A stretch of DNA of 64,000 nucleotides from Microbacterium rhizomatis (lineage in GTDB: Bacteria > Actinomycetota > Actinomycetes > Actinomycetales > Microbacteriaceae), in assembly GCF_008710745.1 (NCBI RefSeq), contig NZ_VYSA01000001.1:372001-436000 (forward strand), written 5' to 3'. Positions 25,499 through 36,254 of this stretch are shown here, one piece after another. Positions within the stretch are counted from its first letter, which is position 1. The number at the start of each line of letters is the position of its first letter. The notes under the pieces were generated by a model that worked only from the letters and a program-made list of their open reading frames with translations, did no database searches and had not been told where the DNA came from. Both the position numbers and the translations under genes were made by a program.

Positions 25499-25549
25499 AT
25501 GCGTGCAGGCTCGCTCCTTCTTAGCCGCCGCGACGAGGCCTCGATCTAG
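25499..25549 (+). CDS. Leucine leader peptide (16 residues)
   Basis: The frame encodes MRAGSLLLSRRDEASI and stops at TAG. Three consecutive leucine codons (CTC CTT CTT) at 25514-25522 and its place 61 bases before leuA mark it as an attenuation leader. Comparable leuA leaders with runs of Leu codons are known in actinobacteria such as Corynebacterium. Translation speed over the Leu codons would decide which downstream hairpin forms. Confidence 0.85.
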   Translation: MRAGSLLLSRRDEASI

Positions 25550-25598
25550 GGCCATCCTCGTCGCGGCGATCGGCGTTGGCCCGCCCATTCAGACGAGG
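25526..25598 (+). promoter_or_regulatory. Competing hairpins of the leuA attenuator
   Basis: CGCCGCGACGAGG (25526-25538, inside the leader frame) is a perfect 13-bp complement of 25556-25568. Part of that second arm, CCTCGTC (25556-25562), can instead pair with GACGAGG at 25592-25598, which overlaps the leuA ribosome site GAGGA. The two pairings exclude each other, so this looks like a switch controlling translation or termination. Which state favours expression cannot be settled by eye. Confidence 0.7.
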
Positions 25599-25604
25599 AA
25601 GTAG

Positions 25605-27371
<1,767 letters not shown>

Positions 27372-27390
27372 CTCCCGCCCCCGTTCTCCT

Positions 27391-27463
27391 CCGCGAGACC
27401 GGATAGGCGCCGCGAAACAGGGACGAAAGACCCCGGTCTCGTGGCGCCTATCCGGTCTCGCGG
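27391..27463. terminator. Large bidirectional hairpin after leuA
   Basis: A 21-bp perfect stem: 27391-27411 (it begins CCGCGAGACCGG) with 27443-27463. Four further pairs, one of them G-T, extend it inward. It fills the 96-bp gap between leuA and the convergent TRIC-family gene and probably ends both transcripts. Confidence 0.8.
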
Positions 27464-27467
27464 TGCG

Positions 27468-28154
27468 TCAGGGGCGGACGGTCGGGATCGCGGACGTCTC
27501 GACCGCGACCTTGCGGCGGTGCAGCATCCGCTGTTCGGGAAGCGACACGTCGAAGAGGACGGCGAGGATGCGGATGACGGTGGTCACCGCGATCCCGATG
27601 ACGGCGGCGGGAACGAGCGCCAGTCCGAAGGCGCTCGAGACCGCCAGGACGAGGCACCCCGCCCCTGCGGCGACGGCGTAGAGCGAGCCCACGTGCATGA
27701 TTGCAACCGGCAGCCCCATCATGACGTCGCGTAGGATGCCACCGCCCACCGCGGCGCACACACCGACGAAGACGGCGGGAACGAGCGGAAGCCCGAGGGC
27801 GAGCGCCTTGCTCGTCCCGAACGCGCCGAACATGCCGATCACGACCGCGTCCAGCACGACGATGAGCGTGTTCAAGCGCTGGAAGACGCCGGCCAGCAGC
27901 ATCCCGATCAGCGCCGCGACCGTCGCGGTGATCAAGTACCAGTTGCTCTGCAGCGTGACGGGCTGCACGTTGAGCAGCAGATCGCGGATGAGGCCGCCGC
28001 CCATGCCCATCACGACGCCGATGATCGCCACTCCGAGCAGATCGAGGCGGCGGTCACCGCGGAATCCGGAGGCGAACAGCGCGCCCTGGATACCCCCGAG
28101 GCCGACGGCGGTGAGGTCGGCCCACAGGGGGATCACGAAGATCGGCTGGTCCAC
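27468..28154 (-). CDS. TRIC cation channel / UPF0126 family membrane protein
   Basis: A 228-residue membrane protein with about seven hydrophobic helices and an internal duplication. GMGGGLIRDLLL in the first half is matched by AVGGGILRDVMMG in the second. This is the UPF0126/TRIC fold, reported for cation channels and, in some bacteria, a glycine transporter; the role here is open. The C-terminal tail of about 30 residues is cytoplasmic and basic. The GTG start lies 6 bases after a CACAAT box. Confidence 0.88.
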   Translation of the reverse strand: MDQPIFVIPLWADLTAVGLGGIQGALFASGFRGDRRLDLLGVAIIGVVMGMGGGLIRDLLLNVQPVTLQSNWYLITATVAALIGMLLAGVFQRLNTLIVVLDAVVIGMFGAFGTSKALALGLPLVPAVFVGVCAAVGGGILRDVMMGLPVAIMHVGSLYAVAAGAGCLVLAVSSAFGLALVPAAVIGIAVTTVIRILAVLFDVSLPEQRMLHRRKVAVETSAIPTVRP

Positions 28155-28160
28155 GCATCC

Positions 28161-28166
28161 ATTGTG
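28161..28166 (-). promoter_or_regulatory. -10 box of the TRIC-family gene
   Basis: CACAAT on the minus strand ends 6 bases before the GTG start, the leaderless spacing. Confidence 0.45.
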
Positions 28167-28237
28167 CGACGCAGATTCGGGATGCCGGGACGCATCGCCG
28201 TTCCTCGTGCCTCCGGCTCATCCTCGCCGGGGCGGTC

Positions 28238-28243
28238 GATAAT
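28238..28243 (+). promoter_or_regulatory. -10 box of recO-uppS
   Basis: GATAAT ends 5 bases before the GTG of recO. The mRNA is likely to begin at the start codon. Confidence 0.6.
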
Positions 28244-28248
28244 GGACT

Positions 28249-28977
28249 GTGCCCACCTACCGTGACGAGGTCGTGATCCTGCGCACCCACAAGCTGGGTG
28301 AAGCCGATCGCATCCTGACCATGCTGAGCCGCCGACACGGCAAGCTCCGCGCGGTCGCCAAGGGCGTGCGCCGGACGTCGTCGCGCTTCGGAGCGCGGCT
28401 AGAGCCCTTCATGGTCGCTGACGTGCAGCTGTACGAGGGCCGCAGCCTCGACATCGTGCAGCAGGCCGAGTCGCTCGGCTCGTACGGCGCCGACATCGCC
28501 AACCACTACGACCGGTACACGTCGGCGAATGCGATGGTCGAAACCGCCGACCGCCTCAACGAAGCCGAGGCGACCCCCCAGCAGTACCTCCTTCTGGTCG
28601 GCGGCCTGCGCGCCCTTGCACTCGGGGAGCACAACTCTCGCAGCATCCTCGATTCGTATCTCCTGCGGGCCATGGCTCTGTCAGGGTGGGCCCCAGGGCT
28701 CTCGGACTGCGCGCGCTGCGGTGCTGCGGGGCCGCATGATGCCTTCGTCGCCCAGCTCGGCGGAATGGTGTGCGGGCAATGCGCTCCCGTCGGTGCCGCC
28801 CGGGTCGATTTCGCCACCCGGGGACTTCTGACCGCTCTGATCGCAGGGGAGTGGACCGATGTCGATGCGGCGGCACCCGGCACGAACGCCGCTGCGTCGG
28901 GCCTCATCGCCGCGTACACGCAGTGGCACCTGGAGCGCGGCATCCGTTCGCTCGAACACGTCGAGGGGGCGCGGTGA
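28249..28977 (+). CDS. recO: DNA repair protein RecO
   Basis: A 242-residue protein that loads RecA on SSB-coated DNA in the RecFOR pathway. The OB-fold N-terminus has [20 protein letters not shown]. The middle is helical, and a zinc finger has Cys pairs in [11 protein letters not shown] and GMVCGQCAP. Length is normal. The uppS start overlaps its stop (GTGA), a pairing common in actinobacteria. Confidence 0.96.
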   Translation: MPTYRDEVVILRTHKLGEADRILTMLSRRHGKLRAVAKGVRRTSSRFGARLEPFMVADVQLYEGRSLDIVQQAESLGSYGADIANHYDRYTSANAMVETADRLNEAEATPQQYLLLVGGLRALALGEHNSRSILDSYLLRAMALSGWAPGLSDCARCGAAGPHDAFVAQLGGMVCGQCAPVGAARVDFATRGLLTALIAGEWTDVDAAAPGTNAAASGLIAAYTQWHLERGIRSLEHVEGAR

Positions 28978-29777
28978 GTCCGAAGCCGTACACGCATCGG
29001 GACGCGGTGCCCTACCGCCCGCTCGACTGGACGGGCGTGTACCCGCCTGCGTTCCCCGCGAAGGCCGTGCCCGCGCACGTCGCGATCGTGATGGACGGCA
29101 ACGGGCGATGGGCCAATCGCCGCAGCCTCACCAGGATCGAGGGGCACCGCGCGGGCGAGGCTGCGCTGCTGGACGTCGTGGCGGGCGCGATCCAGGCGGG
29201 CGTGAAGCACCTGAGCGTGTACGCCTTCTCCACCGAGAACTGGTCGCGCTCACCCGACGAGGTGCGATTCCTCATGGGGTTCAACCGCGACGTGCTGCAC
29301 CGTCGGCGGGATCAGCTGAACGAGTGGGGCGTGCGGGTCCGCTGGGCGGGCCGCAAGCCGCGTCTGTGGGGGTCGGTCATCAAAGAGCTCCAGCTTGCGG
29401 AGCGGATGACGGAATCCAACGACGTGCTGACCCTCACGATGTGCGTCAACTACGGCGGGCGCGTCGAACTCGTGGACGCGATGCGCTCGATCGGCGACGA
29501 CATCGCCGCGGGGCGCCTGAAGCCGTCGGCCGTGTCCGAGAAGCTGATTCAGAAGCGGCTGTACCTGCCGGACATGCCCGACGTCGATCTGTTCGTGCGT
29601 TCCAGTGGCGAGCAGCGCACATCGAACTTCCTGCTGTGGGAGTCGGCGTACGCCGAGTTCGTCTTCCTCGATACGCTCTGGCCCGACTTCACCCGCGCTG
29701 ATCTGTGGCGCGCGATCGAGCTCTACCTGGATCGCGACCGCCGGTTCGGCGGCGCGGTCGACGCACCGCAGCTCTGA
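28974..29777 (+). CDS. uppS: Isoprenyl (undecaprenyl/decaprenyl) diphosphate synthase
   Basis: A 267-residue cis-prenyltransferase that makes the long-chain lipid carrier for cell-wall synthesis. [12 protein letters not shown] is the catalytic P-loop-like motif, with the essential Asp. [14 protein letters not shown] and [20 protein letters not shown] are the other signatures. The GTG overlapping the recO stop is chosen because it gives the usual short N-terminal arm before the domain. The product chain length cannot be read by eye. It is probably associated with the inner face of the membrane. Confidence 0.95.
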   Translation: MSPKPYTHRDAVPYRPLDWTGVYPPAFPAKAVPAHVAIVMDGNGRWANRRSLTRIEGHRAGEAALLDVVAGAIQAGVKHLSVYAFSTENWSRSPDEVRFLMGFNRDVLHRRRDQLNEWGVRVRWAGRKPRLWGSVIKELQLAERMTESNDVLTLTMCVNYGGRVELVDAMRSIGDDIAAGRLKPSAVSEKLIQKRLYLPDMPDVDLFVRSSGEQRTSNFLLWESAYAEFVFLDTLWPDFTRADLWRAIELYLDRDRRFGGAVDAPQL

Positions 29778-29795
29778 AGCGTTCATCGCGGCACT

Positions 29796-29809
29796 TTCCG
29801 GATCCGGAA
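29796..29809. promoter_or_regulatory. 14-bp perfect palindrome before the DsbA-family gene
   Basis: TTCCGGATCCGGAA lies in the 64-bp gap after uppS. It is too short and too far from a T-run to be a convincing terminator. A regulator site for the next gene is possible. Confidence 0.3.
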
Positions 29810-29841
29810 TACGATCGGCCGTCCCTGCGGTTGTGTCCGGT

Positions 29842-30525
29842 ATGACGGATGCGATCAAGATCGACGTGTGGAGTGACATCGCCTGCCCCTGGTGCTACAT
29901 CGGCAAGCGCAACCTCGAGAGTGGGCTGGCAGCGGTATCCGCCGACGACGACGCGCCCGTCGTCGATGTGACGTTCCACTCGTTCGAGCTGTCACCCGAC
30001 ACGCCCGTCGACTTCGAGGGCGACGAACTCGACTTCCTCGCGACGCACAAGGGCATGGAGCGGGACCAGGTGGCGGCCATGTTGTCGAATGTGACCGGAG
30101 TGGCCGGCCAAGCCGGACTCGAGTACCGCTTCGACCTGCTCAAGCACACCAACACCGTCAAGGCCCATGAACTTCTGCACTTCGCGAAGGCGAACGGGCG
30201 ACAGGCCGAGCTCGCCGAGCGGCTCATGTCGGCGTACTTCACCGAAGGACGTCACCTCGGACGCGAAGACGAGCTGGTGGCTCTCGCCTCCGATGTCGGA
30301 CTCGATGCGGATGCCGCGCGCGAAGCGCTGCAGACCGAGCGCTATCTGGCCGACGTGCGCGCCGACCAGGCGCAGGCCTCCGCCTACGGCATCAACGGCG
30401 TGCCGTTCTTCGTGATCGACGGCAAGTACGGTGTCAGCGGCGCGCAGCCGGCCGAGGCGTTCGCCCAGATCGCCCGCCAGGTGTGGGCGGAGCGCAAGGG
30501 CGAAGGCGCCGTGGTCGACGCGTGA
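29842..30525 (+). CDS. DsbA family oxidoreductase (FrnE-like)
   Basis: A 227-residue cytoplasmic thioredoxin-fold protein; there is no signal peptide. The active site CPWC is at residues 15-18 (SDIACPWCYIGK), and the cis-Pro loop is GINGVPFFVID. A helical insert separates the two halves, as in FrnE and 2-hydroxychromate isomerase-like proteins. Its role is probably thiol-disulfide exchange during redox stress, which fits a glutathione-peroxidase-like gene convergent with it 11 bp away. A 14-bp palindrome overlaps the gap between the two stops. Confidence 0.92.
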   Translation: MTDAIKIDVWSDIACPWCYIGKRNLESGLAAVSADDDAPVVDVTFHSFELSPDTPVDFEGDELDFLATHKGMERDQVAAMLSNVTGVAGQAGLEYRFDLLKHTNTVKAHELLHFAKANGRQAELAERLMSAYFTEGRHLGREDELVALASDVGLDADAAREALQTERYLADVRADQAQASAYGINGVPFFVIDGKYGVSGAQPAEAFAQIARQVWAERKGEGAVVDA

Positions 30526-30536
30526 CCTGACGCGCG

Positions 30537-31037
30537 TCAGCGCGGAAGGTTCGCCTCGATCAGCGACACGATGGCAGGATCGTCGGGGAGCGTCTTCGGG
30601 CGGAACCGGTGCACCTCGCCGTTCGGCAGCACGACGAACTTCTCGAAGTTCCACGTCACCCGGCCTGCGGAGCCACCGGCATCCTCGGCCTTCTTGAGCT
30701 CCTTGTAGAGGGGCGCCGCGTTCTTGCCGTTCACGCGTACCTTGTCGACGATGGGGAAGGTGATGCCCCAGGTCGTCGAGCAGTATTCGAGGATGTCGTC
30801 CATCTTCGACAGTTCTTGAAGGAACTGGTTGCTGGGGAAGCCCACGACCGTGAAGCCGCGTTCGCCGTACTCTTTCTGCATCTTCTCGAGCGTCTCGTAC
30901 TGCGGCGCGAGACCGCAGCGCGAGGCCACGTTCACCACCATCACGACGTCGTCGCCGAAGTCCGAGAGCGTGCCTTCACCCCCGTCCGCCTTGGTGAAGG
31001 GGATGTCGCGGATCGCCGTCTGCACAGGGCTCGTCAT
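30537..31037 (-). CDS. Glutathione peroxidase-family thiol peroxidase
   Basis: A 166-residue Gpx-fold peroxidase. The peroxidatic Cys41 lies in NVASRCGL. FPSNQF (67-72) keeps the catalytic Gln and Asn, and WNFEKF keeps the Trp129 of the tetrad. In thioredoxin-dependent relatives the second motif is FPCNQF, and that Cys is Ser69 here. Cys86 (LEYCSTTWG) is the only other Cys and could serve as resolving residue. Reductant is therefore uncertain. The ATG lies 6 bases after a TAGAAT box. Confidence 0.93.
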   Translation of the reverse strand: MTSPVQTAIRDIPFTKADGGEGTLSDFGDDVVMVVNVASRCGLAPQYETLEKMQKEYGERGFTVVGFPSNQFLQELSKMDDILEYCSTTWGITFPIVDKVRVNGKNAAPLYKELKKAEDAGGSAGRVTWNFEKFVVLPNGEVHRFRPKTLPDDPAIVSLIEANLPR

Positions 31038-31043
31038 GGTCCG

Positions 31044-31049
31044 ATTCTA
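31044..31049 (-). promoter_or_regulatory. -10 box of the peroxidase gene
   Basis: TAGAAT on the minus strand ends 6 bases before the ATG. Confidence 0.65.
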
Positions 31050-31145
31050 GGTCTCGCCGGACGGGCGGGCTCCGCGTCAGCGGCGTGTCAGGCCGTGTCA
31101 GCCACGCGTGAGCGATCGGTAAGCGGGGCCGCGGATTCTGTGGTC

Positions 31146-32147
31146 ATGACAACTTCCACTCCCACTGCTGACTGGGCCGTCGAGGCCGAAGGGCTCGTGA
31201 AGGTGTTCGGCAAGAACCGCGCGGTCGACGGCGTCGACCTCCAGGTCAGGACCGGCACCATCTACGGCGTTCTCGGACCCAACGGCGCAGGAAAGACCAC
31301 CGCGATCCGTATGCTCGCGACGCTGCTGCGTCCCGACGGCGGAACCGGGCGCATCTTCGGCCACGATGTCGTGAAGGAGCCGCAGATCGTGCGGCAGCTC
31401 ATCGGCGTCACGGGTCAGTACGCCTCGGTCGATGAGACGCTTTCGGCGAACGAGAATCTCATGCTTTTCGGCCGGCTGCTCGGGCTCTCTCGCGCCGACG
31501 CTCGCCGGAAGGCTGCGGAACTGCTCGACCGGTTCGGCCTCACCGAAGCCGCGCGGCGCCCACTGAAGAACTTCTCCGGCGGCATGCGGCGCCGGCTGGA
31601 CCTCGCCGCGTCGCTCATCGCCCAGCCGCCCCTGATCTTCCTCGACGAGCCGACCACCGGCCTCGACCCCCGCACGCGCGGCCAGATGTGGGACACGATC
31701 CGCGAGCTCGTCGCGACCGGGTCGACCGTGCTCCTGACGACGCAGTATCTCGACGAGGCCGATCAGCTCGCCGATCGCATCGCCGTCATCGACACGGGCA
31801 GGGTGGTCGCCGAAGGCACGGCGGACGAACTGAAGGCCTCGATCGGCGAATCGAGCCTGCAGCTGCGGATCAGAGACACCGCAGATCTGGGTGCCGCCGC
31901 GAGTGCCATCGAGAGGATGCTCGGAGTGGCCGCCGTCGTGTCGCCCGAGGCCGGACGCCTCACCGCGCCGATGCGCGACGCGGACCGCGTCGCGGATCTG
32001 CTGCTGGAGTTCCGCGAGAGGGGTATTCATCTGACCGAACTGAGCGTGCAGAAGCCGACGCTCGACGAGGTGTTCCTCACTCTGACCGGCCACGGGGTGG
32101 ATGCCGCCGATGCCGCCGAAGACGAGCTCGAAGGGAGCCTCGCATGA
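31146..32147 (+). CDS. ABC transporter ATP-binding protein, DrrA type
   Basis: A 333-residue ATPase of a two-gene exporter in the daunorubicin-resistance family. Walker A is GPNGAGKTT, the signature is NFSGGMRRRLDLAASL, Walker B is LIFLDEPTTGLDP, and the switch His is replaced by Gln in TTQYLDEADQL. The last about 90 residues are the DrrA-type C-terminal domain (LTELSVQKPTLDEVFLTLTG). The ATG at 31146 follows a GATTCT box by 6 bases. The stop overlaps the permease start. It probably exports a lipophilic compound or a toxic drug. Confidence 0.95.
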   Translation: MTTSTPTADWAVEAEGLVKVFGKNRAVDGVDLQVRTGTIYGVLGPNGAGKTTAIRMLATLLRPDGGTGRIFGHDVVKEPQIVRQLIGVTGQYASVDETLSANENLMLFGRLLGLSRADARRKAAELLDRFGLTEAARRPLKNFSGGMRRRLDLAASLIAQPPLIFLDEPTTGLDPRTRGQMWDTIRELVATGSTVLLTTQYLDEADQLADRIAVIDTGRVVAEGTADELKASIGESSLQLRIRDTADLGAAASAIERMLGVAAVVSPEAGRLTAPMRDADRVADLLLEFRERGIHLTELSVQKPTLDEVFLTLTGHGVDAADAAEDELEGSLA

Positions 32148-32959
32148 CCACTCTCACCATCACTCCGGCCTCTGCCCGGTCGCTCAAGAACCATGTCAGT
32201 GTCGGACAGTCGATCCAGAACGCGCTGAGCATGGCGGCGCGCGGGCTGATCAAGATGCGCCGGACACCGGAGCAGCTCATCGACGTCACGGTGCAGCCCA
32301 TCGTCTTCACCGTGATGTTCACGTACATCTTCGGCGGGGCGATCGCGGGGAGCGTGTCGGACTACCTCCTGTTCCTCCTGCCCGGCATCCTCGTGCAGAC
32401 GGTCATCACCACCTCGGTCGTGACCGGCGTCCAGCTGCGCGAAGACATGGACAAGGGGGTGTTCGACAGATTCCGCTCGCTCCCGATCGCACGGATGGCG
32501 CCCCTCGCGGGCGCGCTGCTCGGCGACACCGTCAGGTACGCGCTCGCCACGACGATCACCTTCGCGACCGGGTACGTCATGGGGTACCGCCCGGCGGGGG
32601 GTCTCGCGGGCATGCTCGAGGCGGGGTTGCTCGTCATCGTCGCAGCGTGGGCGATCAGCTGGATCTTCGCCTTCTTCGGCGTGATCGCGAGGTCGGCCGC
32701 GTCCGTGCAGGGAATCTCGTTCCTGGTCCTGTTCCCGCTCACCTTCCTGTCGAACGCGTTCGTCCCGGCCGACACGCTGCCGCCGGCGCTGAAGTGGTTC
32801 GTCGACGTCAACCCGATCTCGCACCTCGTCTCGGCCGCACGCGCTCTGACGGGTGGCCTCGATGCGAGCGGCGACGTGTTGTCCACCCTGATCGGTGCGC
32901 TCGTCATCGTCGCGGTGTTCGCTCCTCTCACCGTGCGCGCCTACATGCGGCGCGCGTAG
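32144..32959 (+). CDS. ABC transporter permease, DrrB type
   Basis: A 271-residue ABC-2 permease with six predicted helices. A cytoplasmic N-terminus (SLKNHVSVGQSIQNALSMAARGLIKMRRTPEQ) precedes them, and DRFRSLPIARMAPL is the family's loop motif. NPISHLVSAARALTGG near the C-terminus is typical of DrrB. It overlaps the ATPase stop (ATGA). Its stop is 1 bp from the stop of the convergent AfsR-like regulator. Confidence 0.94.
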   Translation: MTTLTITPASARSLKNHVSVGQSIQNALSMAARGLIKMRRTPEQLIDVTVQPIVFTVMFTYIFGGAIAGSVSDYLLFLLPGILVQTVITTSVVTGVQLREDMDKGVFDRFRSLPIARMAPLAGALLGDTVRYALATTITFATGYVMGYRPAGGLAGMLEAGLLVIVAAWAISWIFAFFGVIARSAASVQGISFLVLFPLTFLSNAFVPADTLPPALKWFVDVNPISHLVSAARALTGGLDASGDVLSTLIGALVIVAVFAPLTVRAYMRRA

Positions 32960-32960
32960 G

Positions 32961-35900
32961 TCAGCTCTCCGGAAGCGGCCGCTCGGCGATCATCGCGATC
33001 GCGCGAGCGGCCGCTTCCTCGCGCGTGAGTGTCGACGCCGCCTCGCGGGCGCTGTGGAGATCCCATCCGCGAGCCTCCAGGTCCTGGATGAACGCATCGA
33101 CCCGCAGGAGCGGCAGATCGGCCCGGGGCCCCAGGCGCTCTGCCAGAGCCACGAGCTCGGCGGTGCGTGCAGGATCTCCTGTCGCGATGGGGGACTCGCT
33201 CGCAGCGATGCCGAGGACGGCGACACCGAGCACGGGCAGATCGATCATCCCGCTGCGGACCGCAGCCAGTTCGAGCGTGAGCGCGCGCAGGACATCGCCG
33301 TCGCGCACCCATTCGTCATGGGGGAGGAGTCCGTCGGTCGTGCGCGCCGCGATCGCGCCCCACGCGAGGATGATGAGGCGCCACGGATTGGGGATGCCCA
33401 TCTCCTGATCGATCGCATGCCGCGCAGCCCGGTACTCCGCGGACGCGAGATCGACCGCCTGCTCGATGCGAGCGAGCTCGGCGAGCCCGAGGTGGGCGAC
33501 CGCGAGGAACTCCGCTTGCCTCGCGCGGGCGTCGGCGGAATCCTGCAGGCGTTCGAGCACCGCACGCGCTTCGAGGTGGCGGCTCCCGGCGATGAGCACG
33601 AGCGCCCGTGTCCACTCGCTGTATGCGGCGCCGATGCGCAAGAGCGCCATGCCCTTCGACGATTCCTCCACCCACTCCATCGCCGACTCGACGGCACCCG
33701 CCTGCACCTCGATCGCGGCGAGGCTCCCGGCGCACATCGCCGCGACCCACACGTCGCCGCGCCGACTGGCCAGCTCCCACGCCGCGAGGTAGAACTGACG
33801 CGCTGCGGGGGTGTCGCCGCTGTTCTCGGCGATCTGGCCGCTCATGAGGGTCCCGACCAAAGCGGTCGCCGGGTCGTCCGACAGAGCAAGGTCGGCGAGC
33901 AGGGCGGGCGCCTGCTCCGGCCGGCGCACGCCGCTCACGACGCGCGCAGCGGCTGCGATCGCCGAGGGAAGCGGCACTTCGGCGCGCAACCACCGAACGA
34001 GCCGCGCGCGTGCGCGGAGTGCCACTCGGACGTCGCTCGTGATCCCCGCGGTGACGGCGGCGATGAGCATCCCGATGACTGCGGCCGCGGCGTGGTCGTC
34101 GTCGGGAGTCCACCCGGCGGTCACGGCGGTCACCTGTGGCGCGAACGCGGCCACATCGGCGTGACCGTCGGTCACGGTGAGCATGCAGGCGATCAGGGCG
34201 AAGATCCCCGAGGTGGCGGAAGGATCAGTGCGTGCGATCGCCGCACGGAGCGCGAACAGGAGGTTCTCCTGGTCGGCCTGCGTACGCGCGATCACCGCGG
34301 GCTGGTCGGGCCCGCTCCACCTGCTCAAGAGCGAGCGTGACATCCGGTCGGCCCACTCGATCACCCGCTGGACGGCGTCGTCGATCGAGCCGCGTCGCTC
34401 CAGCTCCGCCAGGCCGAATTCGCGCATCGTCTCGAGCATTCGGAACCGGACCATTCCGGTGTCCGGCGAGTCGCGCGCCGACATCAGAGACTGCGTCACC
34501 AGCGAATCCAGGACGGAGACGATGTCGATCGAATCACCGAGCACAGCGTGCGCCGTATCACCCGAGAATCCGTCGGGGAAGACGGCGAGCACGCAGAATG
34601 CGTCCCTCGCATCCTCGCCGAGGAGATCCCAGCTCCACTCCACGACGGCGCGGAGCGTGCGGTGGCGGTCAGGGGCGTTCCGGCTGCCTGTCGTCAGAAG
34701 CGCGAACCTGTCGACGAGTCGCGCCTCGATCTCATCCACCGACATCGTGCGAACCCGCGCGGCGGCCAGTTCGATCGCCAGCGGCAGACCATCGAGGCGC
34801 GCGCAGAGGCGTCCGACGATGTCGACCGGGAGGTGCACGTCAGAGCGAGCGGCTCGAGCGCGTTCGATGAACAGGCGAATCGCCGGAGGGATGTCTCCGT
34901 CCACCGTGTCGGATCCGAGTGGCTCCAGCGCATAGATGTGCTCACCCGAGATATCGAGAGGGGTGCGAGTCGTGGTGAGAACCCTGAGATCCCCGACTTC
35001 CGACAGCAGATCGGCGACCCAGCCCGACGCCGAGTCGATGACGTGCTCGCAATTGTCGATCACGAGCAGCGTCGCTCTGTCGCGCAGCGAGCCGAGGATG
35101 CGCGTGCGGTCATCGGGTCGTGCCTCGCCCAGGCGACGGGCGGCGGCGACGTCTCGGACGCCCAGGGCGGATGCGAATGCCAGCGGGACATCCTCCGGCG
35201 CGCGGACGCCCGCGAGCTCGACGAACACCACTCGAGGAATCGACACCCCCCGCGCGATCTCGAGCGAGAGCCGCGTCTTGCCGAGCCCTCCCGTTCCGAG
35301 GATGGTGACCAGTCGAGCCCTGTTCAGCAGTGCCGTCACCGCCGCGACGTCCGCCTCGCGGCCGATCAGCGCATTCGCCGCCGTCGGCACCGACGAGACT
35401 CGGGGCGTCTCGTCGCGATCGATGTCCGCCAGCAGCGCCGCGTTGGCTTCCACCAGCGCCTGCCCGGGAGAGACTCCCAGTTCGTCGCGCAGACGTACCC
35501 GCGTGGATGCGAAGAGGGCGAGCGCCTCGGTTCGGCGGCCCGCCGCAGCCAGAGCGTCCATCAACGAGCGCACGCGCTGCTCGTCGAGCGGACGGGCGGC
35601 CACCAGCGCATCGAGCACCACCGCCGCCGCCTCCGGCTGCCCTGTGCGCACGAGCGCTTCGGCCTGCAGCGAGAGGAGCTCGTCGCGGAGACTCCCGGCA
35701 CGTCGTGCGAGGTCTGCGGCGGAAGGTGCCTCGCCGGCATCGGCGCCCGGCTCGCCGGTCCAGAGCGCAAGCGCATGTCCGACGAGTTCGAGCGCCGCAC
35801 GGTGATCGCCCGCACGGACGTGCGCACGTGCGTCGCGCGCGAGCAGGATTGCCCGACCGAGATCGATATCCGGCTGCGCCAGAGCCAGAGCGTATCCCTG

Positions 35901-36185
35901 CGCCCGACTCACGATGAGGTCCGGTGGGAGCGACGCCCGCGTCCGAGACACGAGCGTCTGCAACGCCTGGTGGGCTCCGGCGGGGGCGGCGTCTCCCCAC
36001 ACGTCGTCGATGAGCGCGCTCACGGAGACGGCCGTGGCGGAACCCGTCGCCGGAGACGCGGCGAGGGCGATCAGGAGGGCAGGTGCGAGCCGCCCCGAGG
36101 GTTCGACGATCGCGCCGTCTGCTCGGCGGACGCGCACGGGACCGAGCACCGCGAGACGCGGCGGGTCGGGCCAGGCGGAATCCAC
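32961..36185 (-). CDS. AfsR/SARP-like STAND transcriptional regulator
   Basis: A 1074-residue regulator. An N-terminal winged-helix OmpR-like DNA-binding part (about 1-95, ending VSRAQGYAL) precedes a bacterial transcriptional-activator domain (about 100-260, with DELGVSPGQALVEAN). An NB-ARC ATPase follows: P-loop GTGGLGKT at 297-304, Walker B LLVIDNCEHV, and GLPLAIELAAARV. A TPR-like helical tail extends to the end. ATP binding and a bound ligand probably control it. The target is unknown; it faces the DrrAB-like exporter and abuts it, so it may regulate that exporter. The GTG lies 6 bases after TAGGCT. Confidence 0.9.
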   Translation of the reverse strand: MDSAWPDPPRLAVLGPVRVRRADGAIVEPSGRLAPALLIALAASPATGSATAVSVSALIDDVWGDAAPAGAHQALQTLVSRTRASLPPDLIVSRAQGYALALAQPDIDLGRAILLARDARAHVRAGDHRAALELVGHALALWTGEPGADAGEAPSAADLARRAGSLRDELLSLQAEALVRTGQPEAAAVVLDALVAARPLDEQRVRSLMDALAAAGRRTEALALFASTRVRLRDELGVSPGQALVEANAALLADIDRDETPRVSSVPTAANALIGREADVAAVTALLNRARLVTILGTGGLGKTRLSLEIARGVSIPRVVFVELAGVRAPEDVPLAFASALGVRDVAAARRLGEARPDDRTRILGSLRDRATLLVIDNCEHVIDSASGWVADLLSEVGDLRVLTTTRTPLDISGEHIYALEPLGSDTVDGDIPPAIRLFIERARAARSDVHLPVDIVGRLCARLDGLPLAIELAAARVRTMSVDEIEARLVDRFALLTTGSRNAPDRHRTLRAVVEWSWDLLGEDARDAFCVLAVFPDGFSGDTAHAVLGDSIDIVSVLDSLVTQSLMSARDSPDTGMVRFRMLETMREFGLAELERRGSIDDAVQRVIEWADRMSRSLLSRWSGPDQPAVIARTQADQENLLFALRAAIARTDPSATSGIFALIACMLTVTDGHADVAAFAPQVTAVTAGWTPDDDHAAAAVIGMLIAAVTAGITSDVRVALRARARLVRWLRAEVPLPSAIAAAARVVSGVRRPEQAPALLADLALSDDPATALVGTLMSGQIAENSGDTPAARQFYLAAWELASRRGDVWVAAMCAGSLAAIEVQAGAVESAMEWVEESSKGMALLRIGAAYSEWTRALVLIAGSRHLEARAVLERLQDSADARARQAEFLAVAHLGLAELARIEQAVDLASAEYRAARHAIDQEMGIPNPWRLIILAWGAIAARTTDGLLPHDEWVRDGDVLRALTLELAAVRSGMIDLPVLGVAVLGIAASESPIATGDPARTAELVALAERLGPRADLPLLRVDAFIQDLEARGWDLHSAREAASTLTREEAAARAIAMIAERPLPES

Positions 36186-36191
36186 GATGTG

Positions 36192-36197
36192 AGCCTA
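36192..36197 (-). promoter_or_regulatory. -10 box of the AfsR-like gene
   Basis: TAGGCT on the minus strand ends 6 bases before the GTG. The divergent dusB box lies 45 bases away. Confidence 0.6.
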
Positions 36198-36242
36198 GGC
36201 GTCTTGCCCTGTGGGATGCGGACCGGCCGGTCACCGGTCTGG

Positions 36243-36248
36243 GACAAT
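36243..36248 (+). promoter_or_regulatory. -10 box of the dusB-dgt-dnaG operon
   Basis: GACAAT ends 6 bases before the GTG chosen as the dusB start. Confidence 0.5.
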
Positions 36249-36254
36249 GGTGAG

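Noticed and set aside
30527..30540. 14-bp palindrome CTGACGCGCGTCAG between the DsbA-like and peroxidase genes
   Set aside because: It overlaps the peroxidase stop and is too short to call a terminator with confidence, so it is noted in the gene entry instead of listed separately.
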